From Pycnopodia helianthoides (lineage: Eukaryota; Echinodermata; Asteroidea; Forcipulatida; Asteriidae), in contig CM063256.1 in NCBI GenBank assembly GCA_032158295.1, positions 14,988,953 through 15,052,952 of the forward strand: 64,000 bases of DNA, written 5' to 3'. The position numbers and the translations under genes are program-made. Every line of letters begins with the position of its first letter. The first letter of the stretch is position 1. Positions 1 through 10,042 of the stretch are shown here, piece after piece. The notes under the pieces were generated by a model, which saw only the letters and a program-made list of their open reading frames with translations, did not search any database and was not told where the DNA came from.

Positions 1-122
1 GTACCTCATCTATGTAGAGTTTTCTGCTCCTACTGCACCACACGTTATTGCCATACACATTATTGTCACAAGCTTTAGTGTAGTGCCTTCTCAAAATCTA
101 TCTGTTTTATTTTGGCGATCTC

Positions 123-322
123 GGCCCAATTTCATAGAGCTGCTTTAGCACAAAAAATTAGCTAAGCAAAACAATTTTTTATATATTTTTTAATACCAGA
201 ATAAGGTTACCGGCCAAACTATGACACATATTCAATCTGTGACCTGTATCCGGCTAATTTCTGCTCAGCAGAAAATTTTTAAGCAATATTTTCTGCTTAA
301 GCAGCTCTATGAAATTGTGCCC
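123..322. mobile_element. Short inverted-repeat element (family A), complete copy
   Basis: The left end reads GGCCCAATTTCATAGAGCTG and the right end is its inverse, ending in GAAATTGTGCCC. The termini pair over about 28 bases with few mismatches. The 200-bp interior is AT-rich and has no coding capacity. Related copies are at 27351, 37243 and 52648. This is the structure of a non-autonomous DNA transposon (MITE). The parent transposase family cannot be assigned from this window. Confidence 0.75.
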
Positions 323-740
323 AATTGTTCTTTCTTATTGCGTTCAGTGCATTGGGACTCGGTGTGTCATATCTTATCCCTTTAGGGACCTTAGCGGCCG
401 CAAACGGCTTGTACCAAAATGCCCATAGTGGCCGCAAACGGCTGCAAGATCTGACCTACCTACTCTCAAAAAAAAAAGGTCAGAGTAAAGGTCATGACCT
501 GAATTGACATTTTCCAATATTTTCCATGTTAACATGTATTTAAGTTTCTAAAACAAAACCAACGTCAAACACGTTTACAAGAAAAAAATTGTTTAAAAAA
601 ATGAACAATAAAACCATGTCTTGCGTATAGTGATAATTATACAGAATGGATGGCCTCTAAAGGGTTAAATATAAGCACATTATGGATTAAATACATTATA
701 TTTTTTCTTAATATTTCACAACAACTTTTGTTCCAAACAG
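323..740. other. Non-coding stretch, nothing recognised
   Basis: AT-rich sequence. A short duplicated phrase (GGCCGCAAACGGCT) occurs at about 395 and again at about 430. The 60-codon ORF here has no recognisable similarity and no splice context. Confidence 0.4.
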
Positions 741-842
741 GTCTGACACTTCGCAGACTGGGGCTGCATGTCCCACCTGCCACCTTCATGCACTCTTCAC
801 ACTTAAATCCAATTCAAACTTTGCAATTACATGTATCAACAG
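741..842 (+). CDS. Candidate upstream exon of the small unknown gene
   Basis: A 102-base open segment sits between an acceptor-like site (TTGTTCCAAACAG before 741) and a good donor (CAACAG, then GTATGA at 843). If coding, it enters in phase 1 and leaves in phase 1. That fits the acceptor at 2704, whose ORF needs exactly one base from the previous exon (G plus TC gives Val). It would encode about 34 residues rich in Leu, His and Thr with an internal Met. The polypyrimidine tract is weak and a phase match has a one-in-three chance, so it could also be untranslated leader or spurious. Confidence 0.3.
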
Positions 843-2156
843 GTATGAATTGTCTCTTTGCACACACAGACAGGTTTGCCGTTGGACGTGGTTTTCATGT
901 GTTGCTGTGATCTTTACACTGCTCCCATAATCCAATTTTCCATTCATTAATTTATCTTCGGTAGGTTTTGTTTTGTTCCGATATTGAAAGGATGGTTCAG
1001 CGGCTAGTCCAATTTCAAGATAATTGATGTGGGTTTTCAAGATAATTGATGTTGGTATTGGAAAGTTTAATTGATGAAAAAAATGATTTATAACCTGCAC
1101 TATCTCTAAAAAATGTTCTCACTTAAATATATGACTGATCGAAGATTTATTTTTTAATAAAAAGGATAACAAACTCACCTCCTTGTATTGGCAGTCTTTA
1201 CTGAACACTATTTTTTTGAAAAGTAATCAGCTCAATTTAAATTTCTCAAGCTATTTAATTGTAACAGATTCCAGAACTTTAAAGTTGGTTCTGGTGTAAA
1301 TCATTTTGAAAACAAGTTTGAAGTGCTTCCATTCCATTCCATAAATTGACTTCCATTTCGATGCCAGATTCCCATACAAAATATAAACTGTTATTTTTTG
1401 CTGTTTTCTTTGAAAAACGTCACAACCTCGTGCTTTTTGGACTGTCAAAATTTAATGCACACTTCCAAAACCACTGATGTGTCCAACTGTAAACATTACA
1501 AATTGTAATTAGCAAAATGTGTAAACTGCACACCCATACATCACATTATCATCAAATTCAGTTTTGCCACCTATTGTCAGAAGTATTTCAACGGAACCCC
1601 CTTTCAAATGTTTGTTGTTTACATTTGTTTAACTCAAGATAAAGAAGACGGAAATTCCCCTGGTTTGTTCTTGTCAATGTTTACTTCTTAAAAAGCACCT
1701 TGAGTGAGTTGTCAAACCACCGTTTATCAGAACCACCACCACCACTCTCAAAAGAGATTTATACACAAGGTTTTACCCCAAACCTCACCCAAAATTTCAA
1801 ATCCTACTTAAGCACCTTAACCGTTTTCACCAAAATGTGCATTTGAGCAATTAATAACCATGTAAAGTTTTTACTTTTGCACAGGTATAATACGCAAACT
1901 AATTATTGTAAAATGGTTTTGTCTTTTTGCAGGGTAAGCTTTTAACTTTTGTTGTTGTTGTGGGGTTACTGGCCAATGGCTTAAAATGACTTCACACCTT
2001 GGCCAGTGGGGATCCCGAGATGTGATTAAATATAAACATTCTGAGCACAATAACAACTTTGTGTGATTTGTTTCAAACATTTGAGAAGAGATACATGTAC
2101 TTTTTTGATTGTGTAACCATCATGTGTGCATAAATGTACCAGGGGTATTCAGAACA
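843..2156. other. Probable intron or flank, no features
   Basis: AT-rich sequence between the candidate exon and the mobile elements at 2157. I see no splice-consistent ORF, RNA gene or clear repeat. Short ORFs on both strands have no recognisable similarity. Confidence 0.4.
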
Positions 2157-2323
2157 GACCTTATGCACGTGACGTCATTTGAGTGGGGCGCCCTCGGCTA
2201 GAGGTCAAAAGAAGGTTGCTCATTGGCCCATCCTGTGCGCCAAGCGTACATAGCTGTGTTTCCATTGTTTCATCACTGTTTTACCTCTTAAGATGGCGGC
2301 TGATGACGTCAATGCATAAGGTC
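2157..2323. mobile_element. 167-bp inverted-repeat element with two CRE-like sites (family H)
   Basis: The left end GACCTTATGCACGTGACGTC is mirrored by GACGTCAATGCATAAGGTC at the right end, about 22 bases of terminal inverted repeat. Each terminus contains the full palindrome TGACGTCA (2170-2177 and 2304-2311), the consensus site for CREB/ATF factors. The interior has no ORF. A second unrelated inverted-repeat element starts 12 bases further on. It is probably a MITE and only one copy was noticed in this window. Confidence 0.65.
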
Positions 2324-2335
2324 CATAGAGACAAA

Positions 2336-2475
2336 GGCCGTATCCAAATTGGCGGCTACGGCTACAGCTGTTGCTAAAGGTGTTGCTAAGGACGTCCTAT
2401 ACTTCAATGCATGATGGCGTGGAAATCTAGCCGTAGCCTCAGCCGTAGCTGTAGTTGCCAATTCGGGCACGGCCT
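2336..2475. mobile_element. 140-bp palindromic element, copy 1 (family G)
   Basis: The termini are GGCCGTATCCAAATTGGCGG and its imperfect inverse ending in CGGGCACGGCC. Just inside them are runs of the hexamer GGCTAC on the left and GTAGCC on the right. The middle carries TGTTGCTAAGG twice. A second copy at 17527-17669 has the same order and high identity, which confirms a dispersed family. There is no coding capacity. Confidence 0.75.
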
Positions 2476-2703
2476 TACTCACTCTTTGACTCTGTTTGAC
2501 TGTTTTTTGGAAAGGGCTATTCTCATGAATAAAACTTGCAAATGCTACATTTGATTTGGATTTAAAACAATCCTACATGAACATGTTCATCTGTATGGAG
2601 TGATTGTTAATTCATTACCATCCATACCAATTAAAATTACGTCAATACTTTTATGTCAGTTATGAGTTGTCTTCTAAATATTTTAATTTTTGTTTTCCTT
2701 CAG

Positions 2704-3021
2704 TCTTGCCAGAAGAATCGAGTCCATCAGCGATGGACACTCGTCGTAACGGCTTCCGCCTCACTGGCAAAAGCACCAATGCAACTCGTACTGCTGCTGA
2801 TCAGAGCACCACCAGCAGTGGGTCATACCGCACCGCTTCCACAAAGGATGTTCTATCTAGTATGGGTACGCTGGCGGTAGCGTCCACACCAACCTCTGCA
2901 GCTCTTAGAGGTCAGAGTATTGGGTTCGGAAGTCGTGACCTCAGCACGAGGTCGCCAACGCAGCGGAGTAAAACGAGGGGTGGGATGGTGTTGCCCCTGA
3001 CTGGAAACGACAAGAATAAGA
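2704..3021 (+). CDS. Exon of a small Ser/Thr-rich protein of unknown family
   Basis: This 318-base exon lies between a good acceptor (TTTTTGTTTTCCTTCAG) and a consensus donor (A, then GTAAGT at 3022). The frame is open throughout and ends in phase 1, as the next exon at 5023 requires. An ATG at 2733 with G at +4 could start a 145-residue protein (438 bases of CDS including the stop). Translation might instead begin upstream, since the frame stays open to the acceptor. The encoded segment is low-complexity and basic, rich in Ser, Thr, Arg and Gly (about 96 residues from Met 2733), with no Cys and no hydrophobic segment. That suggests a disordered cytosolic or nuclear N-terminus. I do not recognise the family. 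Confidence 0.6.
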
Positions 3022-3399
3022 GTAAGTTTTTGGGGTTGAAATAAGAATAACATCTCATTCTCAAGAGACTTCACCCACTCACAGAGCTGTGTAGTGAGTG
3101 AGTTGCGACATAGACGGACCAGTTTTCTTTGGTCTCGTAGTTCCTGGACGCCATTTTCGGTCCAAATGGTAGTACAACCCAATGTGCAGACTTGTCTGGC
3201 ACCCTGCGCGTGCAAATGCGTTTTTTTGGACTGAAATTGGCTTTTGATCGCAATTTATCACAACTCTCTGATACACAGCTCTGCCCACTCATACACCTCT
3301 ATCATCCATATCTGTATTGTTCCCTGTGTCCATTAACATCAATCAATACTGAATCTCATTATACCAAAGAGGGGTCAGACTTTTTTTCTCCTCTTATGT
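3022..3399 (+). other. Intron, first part
   Basis: This follows the GTAAGT donor. No repeat or RNA gene was recognised. Overlapping short ORFs occur in several frames with no recognisable similarity. Confidence 0.45.
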
Positions 3400-4270
3400 G
3401 CAGTTTCATTACCATTTCCTTTATCAATAATTCAACTTTTAATGATCGTAATTCTTCTTTCTTTTGTCCATTTATGATAATAATAGTTATTTTGATGATT
3501 TTCTTGTACCATTTGCCTTACAACTTGAATTTAACATTGTTGTGCAGTTCATGTATTACTGACACACTATTCCACAATGCGATTTACAAATGTAACAAGT
3601 TTTGTGGAACACTTCATTTGTAACGAGTACCCTTGTGTTTTAATTGCTTTACATTGCTTTCTTATAACTCTGTATTTATCTTGGTGTATTTTTCATATTG
3701 TACTGTGAGCGTTATGATATCAGCATCACATTAATAAAAATTATTAATGTAATATTGTCTCTTGATACTCAATCCTAATATTTTTCTCTTTCTTTTTGTC
3801 CACATTTGATTATAATTTGTTTTTTTGCCATTTGCCTTACAACATTACATGTTTGGCAATCTGTATTAATGACAATATTCTACATTGTGTTTATCTTGTT
3901 ATTTTGTTTATAATTTACTGTAAACATTGTGCTGTCACCTTTACATTAATAAAACCATTCATTTTATTTTGTCGCTTGATACTCATTCTAATATTCTGTA
4001 TTCTTCTATCTTTCTTATGTACTGATAATTTTGCCTTTTTCTTGTGCCATTTTGTTTTAATGACAGTTAATGACACTTTTCTATCTTGTTGTGTTTAGGA
4101 TATTGCACTGTAAACATTGTGCCATCAACTTTGCATTATTGAATTATTTACAAACTTGTTTTATTGTCTCATGGTTGCATTTCCATTTGCAATTTCCTAA
4201 ATACTTCTTTAAAACAAGATTTATTTACATTTTGTGTGTTGCATTTCTTGTTGACATTTCTGTAGGATAG
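3400..4270. repeat. Degenerate AT-rich tandem repeat in the intron
   Basis: Three diverged units follow one another at roughly 3480-3760, 3790-3990 and 4010-4170. Each has the same order of phrases: a pyrimidine run, then TTGCCTTACAAC or similar, then a TGTAAACATTGTG-like stretch, then CATTAATAAAA, then CTTGATACTCA. Lengths differ between units, so this is an old duplication. The ORFs of 66-143 codons that run through it reflect low GC and few stops, not genes. Confidence 0.5.
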
Positions 4271-4440
4271 ACTTTTGAAAATTAAAAATAAATAAGATAT
4301 ATGTTATTCAATTAATCAATGCAAGGTGCAGTATACAGGGATGAGAAATTACAAATTGAATTCAAACATTTTTGTTTCTGCCTGGTTAAAAAATTAGATA
4401 GTACTTTCTTAGTAAATTACATAATATTGGATGGATTTGA

Positions 4441-4539
4441 GTGTGATACAAGAATATATTGCTCGAGCTATGACAATATTGGACGGTCGAAGACGAGTCC
4501 AATATTGTCATAGCAAGAGCAATATATTTTGTATCACAC
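4441..4539. repeat. 99-bp near-perfect hairpin
   Basis: The left arm 4441-4483 (starting GTGTGATACAAGAATATATT) pairs with the right arm 4498-4539 (ending TATTTTGTATCACAC), with about three mismatches or bulges over 42 bases. The loop is about 14 bases. It sits in the intron of the small unknown gene. It could be a foldback transposon remnant or a small-RNA precursor, and the sequence alone does not decide. Confidence 0.7.
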
Positions 4540-5022
4540 GAAAACAAAGCATACATATTATTATTATTAATAATTATCTATATCAGGCTGACTAGCGAAA
4601 TACAAAATTTTACTTAGGCCTACCTAAATCAAGCAATATTGTATAGACAGTTAAAGTTCCCGGATACGCAATACGAAAACAATATTGATCCGTCATCCGG
4701 GTACTTGCGCTAAAGATATTAAATACACTGATTTATTGTACCACTTGGAAGCCATAATAATGAGAAATCCTGCTCTTTGATCTACTTCTCTAGTGCTGGG
4801 GATACCTTTTCCAAAAGCTCATTGAGATCTGTAACTCCGGGGAGGGGGGAAGGGGGGTTACCAAGAGGTGGCAATGCCACCATTTCAACATATCTCCTAA
4901 AATCTGGATCCTCATGTCAGATCTGCTTGTCAGCAACGACCCTCATCCCCTGAAGATAATTGTAAGTGTTCATTATTACATTAGAAAATTGAAACAATTC
5001 TTTGTTCTTCTTTTCTCAACAG
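4540..5022 (+). other. Intron, last part
   Basis: AT-rich sequence ending in the polypyrimidine tract CTTTGTTCTTCTTTTCTCAAC and an AG acceptor at 5021-5022. There is a short G-rich stretch near 4838-4860. Nothing else is recognised. Confidence 0.45.
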
Positions 5023-5171
5023 ATGGCAGATATCCCTATGTCGACCCAGTGCACAGTTGCTCTCCGTCCTTTCAGCAAAGATTGTCTGAACTTGCTGCAT
5101 TAGAAAGTGACACTATCAGATACGAAAGAACTAAACGGATTAAGAAAAGATCAAAACAGGAAAACCAATGA
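5023..5171 (+). CDS. Terminal coding exon of the small unknown protein
   Basis: The exon starts after a strong acceptor. Its first two bases complete the codon opened at 3021 (A plus AT gives Asn), and the frame then runs to TGA at 5169-5171. It encodes about 49 residues: a YPYVDPVH segment, then a helix-forming stretch with the pattern FQQRLSELAALESDTIRYE, then a very basic tail (KRIKKRSK). The spacing of Leu, Ala and Ile suggests a short amphipathic or coiled-coil helix. Conserved-looking residues here contrast with the low-complexity upstream exon, so this is probably the functional part. The family is not recognised. Confidence 0.62.
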
Positions 5172-5613
5172 AAGAGAGACTGTATACTCTGCTCAACTGA
5201 AATTGTTACACTCTGTGATGAGATGGGTTGTTCTGCTCTAGTCACGACATGTTATTCATGGAAGAAAGATTGAAGAAAAGAGAACGACCGATGATAGTCA
5301 AACTGAAATCTGGACTCTATGATGAGTTCTTTAATCTGAGAGAGTCAAAATGAAATCCGTTTTTGTGCAACATCAACAGAGTTTTTTTAGAAGAACCTCC
5401 ATGAAACACTGACGCACATGTCTCTGTGGATGGCAAAGAAAGTTCATCCGTTTACATGAGCTGCACAGCTTCCTGGCTGCTTTAGATACCCATCACGAAC
5501 TACAAGTTCCTCACAGCTTCACAAAAAAATGTTTGAATTTCAATCCTCTGCTTTCTAGATGGTTTTCATTTTCACGTTGTTCAGGGTTTTGTGCCAAATT
5601 TACAACACGGACA

Positions 5614-5619
5614 AATAAA
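5614..5619 (+). terminator. Polyadenylation signal AATAAA, proximal
   Basis: AATAAA about 440 bases after the stop codon, followed by a GT-rich stretch (GGCTGTGTGCTC) within 25 bases. This matches the usual layout of an animal cleavage and polyadenylation site. Confidence 0.55.
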
Positions 5620-5945
5620 AATGGAGTATGGCTGTGTGCTCTTCTCTTTCTCGTTCACATCTCACAAGATTTCGAGTGAGAAATGGAGAGCATCATGGAA
5701 GAATATTTCAAGAAGCATTGGGTTCTTATTGTGACAACACTCACATTCCTATGCACATTTTGTTTGATCATGTGCAGTGCCCATTTTTGGTTAGTGTTGA
5801 TGTTTGTCGCCCTCTAGTGCTGATAAGAGAACAGTGTAGCCAACACTCCAGAAGGTGACTAACCTCTCCTTCATACTCCTTATGAGGTACTGGTTGGTTA
5901 ACATTAAAGTATGGGGTTGAAAGAGGAAATAACTAGCATTTGTTG

Positions 5946-5951
5946 AATAAA
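5946..5951 (+). terminator. Polyadenylation signal AATAAA, distal
   Basis: A second AATAAA on the plus strand, followed by TTGATGT and TTTGTGA. It lies only 72 bases before an AATAAA on the opposite strand (6023-6028), as expected for convergent transcripts. Confidence 0.4.
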
Positions 5952-6022
5952 TATTGATGTCAAATTTTGTGAATAATACTACACTCTTAGAGTGTTTTCT
6001 TCAAGATAGTTTGTCTGTCTTC

Positions 6023-6028
6023 TTTATT
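6023..6028 (-). terminator. Polyadenylation signal AATAAA on the minus strand
   Basis: TTTATT on the plus strand reads AATAAA on the minus strand, 39 bases after the TGA at 6067-6069 that closes the candidate cysteine-rich exon. It supports, but does not prove, a terminal exon here. Confidence 0.35.
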
Positions 6029-6066
6029 TGCTTGTGATGTGCTTGGAATTGTAACAATACAACAAT

Positions 6067-6303
6067 TCAGTGTTTCTTACCAGAAACGTCAAATCTAATT
6101 TTTTGTATACATGTAGTTACATCAGTATGTACACTGTCCCAGTCTATATAGCGCCCTCTTGTGATGAGACACGTACAGGTGCACTTGAAGACTTTGACCA
6201 AAGGTAGCGTTTCCCCCGTGACACAGTCGATTTCTATCTGGTAGAGGGACGACCTGAAGGCTGATGACAGATAAGTTCCCGCAGGCGTTGCACATGAATC
6301 ATT
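6067..6303 (-). CDS. Candidate terminal exon, cysteine-rich secreted-type C-terminus
   Basis: On the minus strand an AG acceptor (CTCTCACGGTCAG) precedes an open frame of 78 codons ending at TGA (6067-6069). It encodes a segment with Cys at spaced positions, including a CTCTC cluster, and alternating hydrophobic residues (LYQIEIDC, VKVFKCTCTC, CIQKIRFDV). The pattern resembles extracellular beta-rich or cystine-knot folds, but no family is recognised. A strong internal donor (CTG, then GTAAGA, at 6080-6075) offers another exon end. The AATAAA at 6023-6028 fits a last exon. No upstream exon was identified, and a chance ORF is possible. Confidence 0.35.
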   Translation of the reverse strand, partial: NDSCATPAGTYLSSAFRSSLYQIEIDCVTGETLPLVKVFKCTCTCLITRGRYIDWDSVHTDVTTCIQKIRFDVSGKKH

Positions 6304-7322
6304 CTGACCGTGAGAGGATATCATGCGGGTCACATGGCGATGTTACACTTTGACAAACTTGCCAAACTCATTTTGTCAGTGACGGGCTCGTCAATCAGTA
6401 CCTGGGTATATGAGGCTCTCGTCTGAGATCGGTGTAGGAGGGGTAAGAGGGAGTAGTTGACTATCCCCTCTTTCAATCATGAGACCAATTAGTGCTGGTC
6501 AGTGCACTATTTGTCTCTCTAGACATGGCGATGTGTTGGCGATTGACTTCTGACTAGCCCAAGTTAGACTTTTGATGTACAAGATCAGGTTGGAGTCGTC
6601 ATTTAGTGAGTTTCCAAGCTAACAAACCCTTAAACTCTTCAAAGTTGTTTTAACTTATTTATTAATTTTTTTAATGCAAGTTCGCCCCAAACAAGGTTAG
6701 AAAGGCACTCTTGGTATAGAGCTACAAGAAGAAAATATTTAAGATGGAAATAAGTCGGGGGAGCTGAAGGTATGAACTGATATTCCTCTGAAAACAGTCT
6801 AGATTGTAGGATGGAGGGAAACATGCACCAGGCAAGGAGTTCCAAAAGAGATGCAGTGTATTATGTGGGAAAAAAGCTGTTGGAATGGATCTTTGTTCTA
6901 CATCTTAGCAAAGCAAGAGTGTATCTGTGAGAAGAAGCAGAAACCCTGGTTTTACGCTCAAACACTCTGATAGGAGGAACATGCATGATGATATGACATT
7001 AGTTTGACCTTGAACCTTGGCTTGTGATGTACACCCTTGCTGTCAAAACCTTGGGGAAACTTCTGCCAAACTCTGACATATGACTTCATCGGTGATGGGT
7101 TAAAATATGTAATGCGGACCCTCTGAATTTTACAATCGAGGGGTAATCCTGAAGTGCTGAATCCTTGCTTTTCAAACTGGCCAGTTGAGATATCTACAAC
7201 CTCTTTTAATTGATTCCAATTGCTTATGTGTCAATGAAAGGTAGAAACGTGAAGTGTACAGTAATAAAGTAGCCATAATATAATATGTGTGGGCTAACTT
7301 GTTGAGTGGGTTTTATGAGGCA
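6304..7322. other. No features recognised
   Basis: Unique-looking sequence. If the exon at 6067-6303 is real, this would be its upstream intron. No RNA gene, clear repeat or splice-consistent exon was found on either strand. Confidence 0.35.
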
Positions 7323-7526
7323 TATAACCAAACAGACGTATGAAGCTAAACCACGAACCACACCCATGCACGTTCTATGGTAGCTGCCTCTGGTTCCCTG
7401 TTTCTCAGCTGGTAAGCCCGATTTTTTTTTAACCCAACCCCTTCCCCTACCCTACCCCCACAGCTACCATAGAACGTGCATGGTGGTTGTGATTCGTGGG
7501 TTAGCTTCATATGTCTGTTTGGTATA
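7323..7526. mobile_element. Foldback element with about 60-bp arms
   Basis: The left arm 7323-7386 (AACCAAACAGACGTATGAAG and on to CTATGGTAGCTG) is the inverse of the right arm 7462-7526 (CAGCTACCATAGAACGTGCA and on to GTCTGTTTGG), with roughly 85-90 percent pairing. The loop is pyrimidine-rich. No ORF belongs to it. Confidence 0.75.
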
Positions 7527-7706
7527 TATCTCGGTTTTATCGCCTACCATCTGTTACCAAACTGAACATCGTTGCGTCAATGCAACACGTCGTATCTCGC
7601 CTTTTGTGACGTCAATCTCGCACCAGTGTCTACCCCTTCTACCTCCATGGTCTACCTACCTATCTTCTCCGTCCCTGGAGGAACATCAGGCCGTACTCTT
7701 GCACCT

Positions 7707-7855
7707 GGGCTCGATTTCACAAAGAGTTCAGACTGATCGTAACTGCAAATCCATCGCAGTTGCTCAGCAAAGAGTGATGTCACAATACAAATCACTATGG
7801 TAATACTGATAACTCATCTTAAGATGAATCTTAGTGCTTTGTGAAATCCACACCA
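7707..7855. mobile_element. Degenerate foldback related to the one at 63831
   Basis: The left end is GGGCTCGATTTCACAAAGAG and the right end is CTTTGTGAAATCCACACC. These match the termini of the nearly perfect foldback at 63831-63992, but the interior has diverged. It is an older copy of the same family. Confidence 0.6.
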
Positions 7856-9717
7856 GGTCTGTGCACAATAATGTTCTTCCCTTTGTAACGCCGTACCTCA
7901 AAAGGCTTCGTACACAAACGTATCTCTGGTTTACTTAGTTTTAACGTCACAACTCGTAAAGCTTAGTACCCAAACAGTATCTCTGTTTTTGTTGTAACGT
8001 CATATCTCAAGACGCACCGTACAGAAACGTACCTCAGCGCCAGACAGGTCATCTTTTTCAAGCATGAGTGCCACATACATTATTGTTAATGAAGCTAAAG
8101 ACTCGATGCTATCAAAGTGTTAAAGTGCATAATAATCGATAGAAACTCTACATGTTTCAAAGTTTACTGCACCGTTTTTGCAGGAGTCCCCCTTCCGCTT
8201 CCCCCAATCGAAACTTAGCTCTGTCCCCCCTTCAAACTGATCAAAATCACCCCCAAATCTAGCACAGCCTTGTGGTTGTAACATTGACGTCAGCACAGTT
8301 GTTTGTGTCCCCCTCCTAATCTGTTTCTTAGGTTCTCCTTCATCAAACTCTCATCCTCCTACAGACCGCGGAAGAAAGGATAGATGAGCGACTTCCCTCC
8401 GCGGCGATTTACCACGTGCAATTGTGGTTTACCCACCCCATTTTCGAGCCTGCACTTGTTATTGCCCACAATTAGAGCGAGTACAGGTAGTGCATCAGCT
8501 GTTTCTTCAACAGGGGTGTAGCTGAAGGGGTTAAATAGGAAGGGGAAAAGGACACCGTAAGGTGTGGTTCCAAATGATCTCACAAAGGAGACAGTTAGGT
8601 ATTATTAATAGCCTATATAAGTTTAATGGTTTGTTGGATTCAGAGTTACGAGGGTGCCGTTTGAACTCTCTTCTTTGCCCCCCTTACCCCGTCACGATAC
8701 ACCGTTCAGTAGCTGCTGTCATTCGCTGTTACCCCCCTTATCCTGTTTATTTGTACAGTGGATCTTGTGGCCACTAGTCATAATCCCGTCTCGTGACTCA
8801 CTTGCTCACTTGATGTTCATTTTGACGGGTGCGATGGGGGGAAGCTGTGTGTCACCTGCCTGGTTTGCGTCACGTGACAGCGCGGTTTCAACAAGAGATC
8901 CTGGCAGATCAGGACAAAAAAAATCAGAACAGTTTTCCTTCTAGCTTTCCATATTGGCTATGAACGCAATGCAGTAATTTATTTGTGCCCCCTCCCGTCC
9001 AGTTGTAGGCAGTTTAAAACTTGCCAATGATGAACCAATTGGGAACGTATACAGGTCTCGTTTCTTATGAAAGAAATGGAACTCCTTATTTCGCATAAGA
9101 ATGTTCTCAGGGTTCATCTATAGAGGGACACACAAGAAGGTGCTTAGTTGACACTTTCGACGAAAATCTTGCAGACAATTTTAGTTGGACTTCTTCCAAT
9201 TTATTCACTACACTCATCACTTGTGACCTTGTTTAGCCCTCGCAGGTTGACACTGAATCGGTAACTGTCATACTGTTTGTATGCGAGTGTAATCATAGAA
9301 GCTTAGATACCCTTCCTGTCCGCCGTGAAGGGGGAAATAAGGGAAGGGGGAGTTGGACTAATTCTACTTTATTTGGTTAGTGTCCACTACTGTGGATGTC
9401 ATACTGGACCCTGTCATACCTAAACGAATCTGGCGTTTCACATTTCTTATAAAAAGAACCTCGTCAGCCGGCCTTCAGTTGGTGGGTAAAACGTTTACGA
9501 TATCGATATGTATCTGGGATAGGGCAGTTATCGCCTTGAAACATCTTAGAGTTCTTCGGGAAAGTCCGTCCATTTCAAAGGTTGTAGGACTCTGCCCGAT
9601 TTTCAGCTTTGAAGTCAAAGTGTCGTCCACAGTAGTTAAGCATTCTCTTCCTTCGATTTGAGTTTGACGAGAATTCAAACCATGAACTGTGAATGAAACT
9701 CCTTCGTGTAGAAAATC
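7856..9717. other. No gene recognised
   Basis: Mixed-composition sequence with C-rich patches near 8180-8310 and 8670-8745. ORFs of 71-96 codons on both strands have no recognisable similarity and no paired splice sites. A loosely repeated phrase of the form ACGTCACAACTC or ACGTCATATCTC, followed by a CAGAAACGTATCTC-like stretch, occurs around 7890-8040. Confidence 0.35.
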
Positions 9718-10042
9718 CAACTAGACTGCTGGGTTGATCTATAGTAAAGTAGGACGTGGTCGCAACAAGGTTAAGACTATAGACTAGAGAAGAAAGTAGG
9801 ACGGTAGTCGCAAAGTTAAGACTATAGACTTTAGAGAAGATCAAGTAAGGTAGGAAGTGGTTGCAAGAAAAGTTAAGACTAGACTAACTGAGTATGGGTA
9901 TAAAGAAGGACGTAGTCGCTATGAGATTAAGGCTACACTAGAGTAGATTCTAGTATTAAAGTAGATCATGGTCTCAATAAGACTAGACTAGATTACGAGT
10001 AGATCAAGTAAATTTAAATAGAACGCCGGGTCTCAATCATAG
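9718..10042. repeat. Satellite array, left part
   Basis: Diverged tandem units built on the phrases GTTAAGACTAGACTAGAGTA and GTAGGACGTGGTC, with a period of about 45-55 bases. The array continues on the far side of the transposon at 10043-10360. Confidence 0.7.

Larger units (their letters stand above)
5172..5965 (+). other. 3' untranslated region of the small unknown gene
   Basis: Sequence between the stop codon and the second polyadenylation signal. Two AATAAA signals (5614 and 5946) suggest alternative 3' ends. No other feature is seen. The 76-codon ORF at 5628 lies in the longer form only and is probably chance. Confidence 0.5.
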
